Assembly (NCBI GenBank): GCA_020439945.1
Contig: JAGRPB010000033.1
Coordinates: forward strand, 1-38,371
Source of the DNA: Verrucomicrobiia bacterium
GTDB lineage: Bacteria > Verrucomicrobiota > Verrucomicrobiia > Verrucomicrobiales > DEV007
Direction of reading: 5' to 3'
Length of the DNA: 38,371 nucleotides
The notes under the pieces are model-generated. The model searched no databases. It was not told where the DNA came from and saw only the letters and a program-made list of their open reading frames with translations. A program made the translations under genes and the position numbers. Shown in pieces: positions 33,015-38,371 of the stretch. Numbering within the stretch: position 1 is the first letter of the stretch; each line of letters begins with the position of its first letter.

Positions 33015-34850
33015 ATGAATCTCACCTTCGCCAACCTCGCCGGCTTCTGGGCGCTGCTCGGGATTCCCGCGATTCTGGCGATCCATTTCCTGCAGCGGCA
33101 ATCGCAGGTGGTCACCATCAGCACCCTGTTCCTGCTCGATCAGATGCGTCGCGAGAGCGTCTCGGGGCGGAGATTCGAACGCCTGCGCAGTTCCATCCCG
33201 CTGTGGTTACAATTGCTGGCAGTGCTGCTCCTGACGTGGATGCTGGTCCAACCGCGTTGGATGCGTCCGGACTCCGTGCAACGCATCGCCATCGTGCTCG
33301 ACAGCTCGGCCTCCATGAGCGCCTTCCGGGAAAACCTGGCGAACTCGCTGAAAAAGGAACTGGAGCAATTGTCGGGCACCGCCGTTCGCACCGAATACGT
33401 GGCCATCGATTCCCAGGTCACCGGGCAACCCATCTACAGCGGCACCGAGATCCCCGAACTGCTCGCCTCCCTCGCTGCCTGGTCGCCCGCCGGAGGCGAT
33501 CACGATTTCGGACCCGCGCTCAGGGTTGGCCGGAGCCTCGTCGGCGGGTCGGGCCTGCTGATTCTGGCCTCCGATCACCTGCACGAAGACCTCGCCTACA
33601 ACGCACGGCTGCTGGCGGTCGGCGAGCCGAAGGACAACGTCGGATTTGCCGGCCTGGAAATCTCTGAATCCGAGGAAGGCGAGACGATTTGGGAAGCCAT
33701 CGTTCGCAACTACTCCGAGACGCCGCAGACCCGGACCTGGCTGTTGCAGACCGGAAAACAGCGAACGCCCGACCGCTCGCTCACGCTCGAGCCCGGCGAA
33801 GTCCGCGCCCTCAAGGGACGTTTTCCCGATGAAGCCGAATCCATCGTTCTCCGCCTCGAGCCCGACGAATTCGGTTTCGACGACAACCTGCCGGCGATTC
33901 GGCCGCTCCCGAAACCGGTCGCCATCATCAAGATCAGTCCGCCGGAACTCGACGACACCTTTTCCCAGATCCTCGGAAGTTTCGACGGTCTCGTGGAGCC
34001 TTCCGAAACGAATCCGCCCGATCTCGCCATGGTCGCCTACGATCCGTTGAATCCGCAGCCGTTGCCCGAGGTCGCCATCGCGATGATCCATCACCGCGGC
34101 GTTGCCAAAAGCTACCTCTCGGGGCGAATCGCCGCCGCCAACCATCCGCTGGTCGAAGGCCTGAACTGGCAGAGCCTGATCGCGCGTCAGACGCCCGGCA
34201 TTCCCCCCCAGCCGGACGACACCGTGCTCGTGTGGCAGGGCGACCGACACCTCGTGTTTCTCCGGACCACCGAGGGCGAACGTCAGCTTTGTTTCAACTT
34301 CGACCTCGCCACCTCGAACGCTCCCCGGCTTCCTGCTTTCATTGTGTTGCTCCACCGCTTCGTCGAAGACATCCGCGAACAGAAAGTGGCCACCGAATCG
34401 GAGAATTTCGAAATCCGGCAACCGCTCCACCTCTCGCCATCACGCGCTCCCGAGTCTGATCCGAACCTGACCTGGTCCACCACCACGGTGTCGCTGGCCC
34501 AATCCGTCACCCGTACCGAGACGATTCCACGCAATCGGGCGGACCTGATACGCGCCCCCGACGAAGCCGGTTTTTTCGAGGTGCGCCAGGGCGAGAGCGA
34601 TGAATCCCCGGGCCTGCTGCTGCGCGGCGCGGCTCACTTTGCCGACACGCGCGAAGCCGACCTGTCCCAGGCCGCCAGCCGATCCGATCTCGCCGGCATC
34701 GAACAGAGCCTCATCGAACAACACAGTGAGCAGGACGCCAATTGGCCGCTGTGGCTCCTCCTCCTGCTCGCCGTGCTGTTGGCGAGTTGGTATTTCATCA
34801 ATCGTCCCAGCCCGTCGGAACGATTCAACCCTGTTAACTCCCCGACCTGA
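33015..34850 (+). CDS. BatA-like membrane protein with vWA domain
   Basis: 611 residues. The N-terminal BatA domain has two membrane helices (about 8-24 and 57-77) around the hallmark region ALLGIPAILAIHFLQRQSQV and STLFLLDQMRRE. A vWA domain starts at about residue 90 with IAIVLDSSASMSA, a DxSxS metal-site motif. A long beta-rich region follows, and a C-terminal membrane helix (about 575-592) sits near the end. BatA proteins are tied to aerotolerance in Bacteroides and are widespread in PVC bacteria without a defined role. The last eight residues (FNPVNSPT) and the stop are encoded by a copy of the ACCCTGTTGA repeat, so the original C-terminus may have been altered. Confidence 0.88.
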   Translation: MNLTFANLAGFWALLGIPAILAIHFLQRQSQVVTISTLFLLDQMRRESVSGRRFERLRSSIPLWLQLLAVLLLTWMLVQPRWMRPDSVQRIAIVLDSSASMSAFRENLANSLKKELEQLSGTAVRTEYVAIDSQVTGQPIYSGTEIPELLASLAAWSPAGGDHDFGPALRVGRSLVGGSGLLILASDHLHEDLAYNARLLAVGEPKDNVGFAGLEISESEEGETIWEAIVRNYSETPQTRTWLLQTGKQRTPDRSLTLEPGEVRALKGRFPDEAESIVLRLEPDEFGFDDNLPAIRPLPKPVAIIKISPPELDDTFSQILGSFDGLVEPSETNPPDLAMVAYDPLNPQPLPEVAIAMIHHRGVAKSYLSGRIAAANHPLVEGLNWQSLIARQTPGIPPQPDDTVLVWQGDRHLVFLRTTEGERQLCFNFDLATSNAPRLPAFIVLLHRFVEDIREQKVATESENFEIRQPLHLSPSRAPESDPNLTWSTTTVSLAQSVTRTETIPRNRADLIRAPDEAGFFEVRQGESDESPGLLLRGAAHFADTREADLSQAASRSDLAGIEQSLIEQHSEQDANWPLWLLLLLAVLLASWYFINRPSPSERFNPVNSPT

Positions 34851-34862
34851 CCCTGTCGAGTC
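34825..34862. repeat. ACCCTGTTGA-family element, copy 4, overlapping a gene end
   Basis: Two half-copies, TCAACCCTGTTAACTC (34825-34840) and GACCCTGTCGAGTC (34849-34862), share the CGACCTGA spacer word with copy 3. Here both halves point the same way, so it is not a palindrome. The second half matches the left arm of copy 2 exactly (as its reverse complement) over 13 bp. It contains the BatA-like stop codon. Confidence 0.75.
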
Positions 34863-34878
34863 CGCCAAAAGCCTCCAC

Positions 34879-37647
34879 GTGACCTTCGCCTCTCCCCAGT
34901 TTTTCATCCTGTTGCCGTTGCTCGCCGTGATCGGCTGGTATTTCCGGCGGCTGGAACTGTGGCGCCCACTCCGGGCGGCGGGATTGCTGTTGCTCGTATT
35001 CGCCCTGGCGAATCCGCAGATCCGGCGACTGGCCGACGGGATGGATCTCTGGGTGCTGATCGACCGCTCTGCATCGGCGGAGGAAATCGTGGCGCGCAAT
35101 ATCGAGGAATGGAAACGCCTGCTGGACCGCTCGCGTCCCAGCTCGAAAGACAGGCTTCATTTCGTCGACTACGCCACCGAAGTGGTCAGCAAACCGAACA
35201 CCGAAACCGCCAGCTACCCGGGAGATCGCAGCCTCACCCGCACCGCCCTGGCGCTGCAGGATGCGATCGCGCTGTCGGATCGCGAACGGCACTCACGGAT
35301 TCTCGTTTTCACCGACGGCTACGCCACCGAACCGCTGACCGGTTTGCCCGAGAAGCTGGAAGAAATGCAGATTCCGCTCGACTATCGGCTGCTCACCAGC
35401 GACGAAACCACGGACTTCCGCATCACCGATTTCCACCTCCCGTCACGCAGCCAGGTGGGTGAGCCGTTCATCATGGATGTCAATGTGACCGGAAACGTCG
35501 AGGCCGAAGTGCCGCTCCGGATCGCCCGCGATGGCGAAATCATCGCCGATACAAAGACCACGATTTCCGCCGGACTCGATTCCCTGCGTTTCACTGACCG
35601 GCTGGTGGAACCCGGTTCCCATCACTACGAAGTCACCATTCTGCCCGAGACCGACGCCCACCAGGGCAACAATCGCTACGAAGCCTGGATCGAAATCGCC
35701 GCCGGTCCCCGCGTTCTCCTGATCTCGAAATACGCCGACGACCCGGTCGCCGGCATCCTCCGGGCCCAGGGATTCGACGTGGACCTGATCGACGATCCCG
35801 GCTCGCTCACCGTCGGCCAACTGACGGGCGCCAAGAACGTCATCCTGAACAATGTCCCCGCCTGGGACATCCCGACCGAATTCCTCAAGGCGCTCGATTT
35901 CTTCGTCAACGAACAGGGTGGCGGCCTTTTGATGGCGGGAGGCAAACACAGCTTCGGTGCCGGTGGTTACTACGAATCGTCCGTCGATCCGCTGTTGCCG
36001 GTGACGATGGAATTGAAAAGCGAACACCGGAAACTGGCCGTGGCGATGGCCATCGTGATGGATCGCTCAGGATCGATGGGCATGACGACGAGCAGCGGCC
36101 ATACCAAGATGCAACTCGCCGACGAGGGCGCGGGTCGGGCCGTGGAATTGCTGGGTCCGCAGGATCTCGTCGCGGTGAACGCGGTCGACAGCACCTCGCA
36201 CGAGATCGTCCCGCTGATCAACGTGGGCCAGCACCGCGCCGAGATCATCAACCGGGTGCGCCGGATCGAGAGCATGGGCGGCGGCATCTTCGTCTACACC
36301 GGACTGAAAGCCGCGTGGGACCAACTCAAACAGGCCGACATCGGTCAGCGGCACATCATCCTTTTTTCCGATGCCGCCGACTCCGAGGAACCCGGCGCCT
36401 ACCGGACCCTGGTCGAGGAGATGGTCAAAGAAGGCGCTTCTGTCAGCGTCATCGGGCTTGGCACCAAGTCCGATCCCGACGCCGCCTTCATCGAGGACAT
36501 CGCCAAGCGTGGCAACGGTCGCATGTTTTTCACCGACATTCCCGGCGACCTTCCCAACATCTTCGCCCAGGAAACCGTCACCGTGGCGCGTTCCACTTTC
36601 ATCGACGAACCCGTCGCCACCCAGGCCACCGGCAGCTGGTACGAGATCGGAGCGAAGGACTTCGAATGGCTCGGCGAGGTCGATGGTTACAACCTGAGTT
36701 ACACCCGCGAGGGCGATGCCGCCGCCCTCATCTCCAAGGATGAATACGCCGCCCCGCTCGTCGCCTACGCCAGACGGGGCATCGGACGAAGCGCGGCGGT
36801 TTCCTTCCCGCTCGGTGGTGAGTTTTCCGATGAGATCCGCGCCTGGCCCAAGGTCGGCGATTTCGTCCAGACCCTGAACCGCTGGTTGATGGGCGAACAG
36901 ACGCCTCCCGGCATCGGTATCCGACACGAACTGACCGGCACGGAACTGAAGATCGACCTGCTCTACGATGAGACCGAGTGGAATGAACGCTTTGCCGCTC
37001 GACCACCGCGCGTGGTCCTCGCCCGTGGAGAGGGCGCGGAGCGGAGTTCCGAGCTGACCTGGGAACGCCTCGCGCCCGGGCATTTCTCCGTCCGCGCCGA
37101 CCTCAAGGAGGGCGAGATGATCCGTGGCGCCGTGCAGGTCGGCCAGACGGCGTTGCCCTTCGGTCCCGTCGTCGTCGGAACCAGCACCGAGTGGGCCTTC
37201 GATCCCGAGCGCGTCGCCGAACTTCGCGCCACCTCCGAAATAAGCGGCGGGCGGGAATTGCTGGATTTGTCGGAAGCCTGGAAGAAACCGGAGCGAAAGG
37301 ATTTCACCAGCCTCCAACCATGGCTGCTGAGTTTTCTCCTCCTTCTCGTGCTCGCCGATGCCCTGGTCACAAGAACGGGTTGGCATCTGCCTGAGTTCAC
37401 GCTGTTGAAGGAGCGCTTCGCGAAATCGGTTGCGCGGAAGGTGAAATCGAAAGCTGAGCCGAAACGGCGGACGCTTCGGCGAAGCGTCCCTACCGAATCC
37501 TCGACCGAATCACTCCCCGGTAGGGATGGCTTGCCCGGCCGTCCTCTTGATGAGGAGCCCCCGCCCGCACCCCCCGCCGAAAAATCCGCCGAAGAAAAAG
37601 CGGAGGAACGCAAAACGCGCTTCAACCGAGCGAAGCGCGGGAGGTGA
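34879..37647 (+). CDS. Large vWA / amidotransferase-like membrane protein
   Basis: 922 residues from GTG 34879; the open frame extends upstream, but that part only overlaps the BatA-like gene and repeat. Two membrane helices (about 5-18 and 30-45) open the protein. A first vWA-like region begins LWVLIDRSASAEE (about 56-68). A class-I glutamine-amidotransferase-like fold (about 278-370; RVLLISKYADDPVAGILRAQ and GGGLLMAGGKHSFGAGGYY) lacks an obvious catalytic Cys triad. A second vWA domain carries AIVMDRSGSMGM (about 390-401) and FSDAADSEE. A C-terminal membrane helix (about 814-832) precedes a charged, Pro-rich tail. Within the tail, residues about 864-889 are encoded by an inserted REP pair. 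It ends the cluster and probably forms a membrane complex with the BatA-like protein. Confidence 0.88.
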   Translation: MTFASPQFFILLPLLAVIGWYFRRLELWRPLRAAGLLLLVFALANPQIRRLADGMDLWVLIDRSASAEEIVARNIEEWKRLLDRSRPSSKDRLHFVDYATEVVSKPNTETASYPGDRSLTRTALALQDAIALSDRERHSRILVFTDGYATEPLTGLPEKLEEMQIPLDYRLLTSDETTDFRITDFHLPSRSQVGEPFIMDVNVTGNVEAEVPLRIARDGEIIADTKTTISAGLDSLRFTDRLVEPGSHHYEVTILPETDAHQGNNRYEAWIEIAAGPRVLLISKYADDPVAGILRAQGFDVDLIDDPGSLTVGQLTGAKNVILNNVPAWDIPTEFLKALDFFVNEQGGGLLMAGGKHSFGAGGYYESSVDPLLPVTMELKSEHRKLAVAMAIVMDRSGSMGMTTSSGHTKMQLADEGAGRAVELLGPQDLVAVNAVDSTSHEIVPLINVGQHRAEIINRVRRIESMGGGIFVYTGLKAAWDQLKQADIGQRHIILFSDAADSEEPGAYRTLVEEMVKEGASVSVIGLGTKSDPDAAFIEDIAKRGNGRMFFTDIPGDLPNIFAQETVTVARSTFIDEPVATQATGSWYEIGAKDFEWLGEVDGYNLSYTREGDAAALISKDEYAAPLVAYARRGIGRSAAVSFPLGGEFSDEIRAWPKVGDFVQTLNRWLMGEQTPPGIGIRHELTGTELKIDLLYDETEWNERFAARPPRVVLARGEGAERSSELTWERLAPGHFSVRADLKEGEMIRGAVQVGQTALPFGPVVVGTSTEWAFDPERVAELRATSEISGGRELLDLSEAWKKPERKDFTSLQPWLLSFLLLLVLADALVTRTGWHLPEFTLLKERFAKSVARKVKSKAEPKRRTLRRSVPTESSTESLPGRDGLPGRPLDEEPPPAPPAEKSAEEKAEERKTRFNRAKRGR
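37469..37544. repeat. REPIN inserted in frame inside the vWA gene
   Basis: The left REP has a perfect stem GGACGCTTC/GAAGCGTCC (37469-37489) followed by CTACC; the right REP begins GGTAGGGA (37519) and ends GTCC (37544), with a diverged stem. The heads face inward across 24 bp, as at 10234. It encodes about 25 residues of the protein tail. Confidence 0.85.
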
Positions 37648-37682
37648 ACTCGCCAATCGTCACCGTTCCATCCATTCTTCGC

Positions 37683-38371
37683 TCAGAGATCGATCTCCCG
37701 CTTTTCCTCCACCGACCGCTCGCAGGCCTCGATGATTCGCTGGGCCAGGATGGCATCGTCGATGGTGGATAGCGGCGTCGCCCCTCGGCCGAGACATTCT
37801 TCGACGAAGTGGCGGACCTCTTCGCGGATGTGCCAACCGTAGGCGGACCACGTGTGCGAGTGGACGACGCCGGGTTTGTTTTCCACCCAGTCCCGATAGC
37901 TGAAACGGGTGGCGCCGTCGGTGCCGATGACTTTCACCACGAAAGTCCACGGATCAGAAGAGTGATCGTCGGCGGCGAAGTCGGCGCAGAAATGGGCCAG
38001 GGCGCCGGACTTCAGCCGCAGGTTCACCATCGCCAGGTCTTCGCCCTGGAACTCGTCATAGTGGACCATCGACTTCATCGCCGACACCGAAACGGGCGCA
38101 TGATCGGCGCCGCCCAGGTAACCGAGAATGTAACCATGATGGGTCAGGATATGCCGGATCACTCCCGGATAGCGGCGGGCGACTTCTTCGGGATGATGGA
38201 TGTGGTAGTGAATGTAAACGGCCACCAGCTTGCCCAGACGACCGCTGTGAATCAGCTCGCGGGAACGATGCAGCGCGGGTTCGTGAATGTAGTTGTGACC
38301 GGGGCAGAGAACGACGTGATGTTTTTCGGCACAGGCCTTGAGCGATTCCAGTTCGGCGATGGTTGGCGCCA
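37683..38371 (-). CDS. Gfo/Idh/MocA family oxidoreductase, 5' part outside window
   Basis: The C-terminal ~229 residues of an NAD(P)-dependent sugar or cyclitol dehydrogenase; the frame runs in from the right edge without a start. The first visible part, PTIAELESLKACAEKHHVVL followed by CPGHNYIHEPALHRSRELI, matches the end of the nucleotide-binding fold (the conserved glycine/asparagine and His region after the EKP loop). The rest (GKLVAVYIHYHIHHPEEVAR and HSSDPWTFVVKVIGTDGATR) is the C-terminal alpha/beta domain. PVC genomes carry many such genes for polysaccharide-derived sugars. It converges on the vWA gene with a 35-bp gap. Substrate cannot be told. Confidence 0.9.
   Translation of the reverse strand, partial: APTIAELESLKACAEKHHVVLCPGHNYIHEPALHRSRELIHSGRLGKLVAVYIHYHIHHPEEVARRYPGVIRHILTHHGYILGYLGGADHAPVSVSAMKSMVHYDEFQGEDLAMVNLRLKSGALAHFCADFAADDHSSDPWTFVVKVIGTDGATRFSYRDWVENKPGVVHSHTWSAYGWHIREEVRHFVEECLGRGATPLSTIDDAILAQRIIEACERSVEEKREIDL

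Noticed and set aside
34600..34878. N-terminal extension of the large vWA protein
   Set aside because: It lies within the BatA-like gene in another frame and across a repeat; protein-like sequence starts at the GTG 34879 with membrane helices.
36067..37386. Minus-strand frame opposite the large vWA gene
   Set aside because: The vWA metal-site motifs are on the plus strand; no recognisable content antisense.

Overview
The window is a GC-rich bacterial chromosome segment, most likely from the Verrucomicrobiota or a close PVC-group relative. This is inferred from gene content: a Planctomycete-type cytochrome C/DUF1549/DUF1553 protein, a Gfo/Idh/MocA oxidoreductase, a BatA/DUF58/vWA cluster with its own ABC exporter, a type II secretion (T2SS) cluster with a GspL/PilM-PilN-like protein, and few Shine-Dalgarno sites. 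No rRNA, tRNA or CRISPR array was seen.

Layout. 1-4080: a truncated secreted haem/DUF1553 protein (minus) and a divergent MFS transporter. 4475-9734: dGTPase, a small membrane-anchored coiled-coil protein, a macrodomain protein, a REP-associated transposase (RAYT) element with identical 27-bp inverted ends, and RecQ. 9747-10203: an overlapping DUF4160/DUF2442 pair. 10388-15708: six tightly spaced genes for T2SS minor pseudopilins (GspI-, GspJ- and GspK-like) and inner-membrane assembly proteins (GspL/PilN-, GspM- and GspC/PilP-like). The last one and the GspJ-like protein carry striking Ser- or Gly-rich tails. 16058-19825: a 1255-residue protein with two degenerate kinase-like domains, a long disordered linker, one membrane segment and C-terminal Sel1-like repeats; this is the best candidate for something undescribed.

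19826-22444 is an accessory pocket of small minus-strand genes, with an antitoxin next to a ParE-type toxin broken by one stop codon. 22445-27172 holds core genes (purB, rimO) and a sulfide:quinone-oxidoreductase-like flavoprotein with a small coupled basic protein. 27556-37647 is a six-gene co-directional cluster: a secreted/membrane protein, ABC ATPase, ABC permease, DUF58, a BatA-like vWA protein and a large protein with two vWA-like regions around an amidotransferase-like fold. No MoxR ATPase is present. 37683-38371 is a truncated Gfo/Idh/MocA oxidoreductase.

Cutting across all this are several intergenic repeat families. One is REP hairpins with a GTAG head, often as inward-facing pairs (10234, 27332, degenerate at 21451), with one pair inserted in frame inside the last vWA gene (37469). 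A second is a palindromic element built on ACCCTGTTGAGTC (4314, 12927, 25677, 34825). A third is two operon gaps (30475, 32944) with the same design of one inverted leading copy followed by tandem copies. No search or alignment program was run; family names come from motif recognition and residue positions are approximate.
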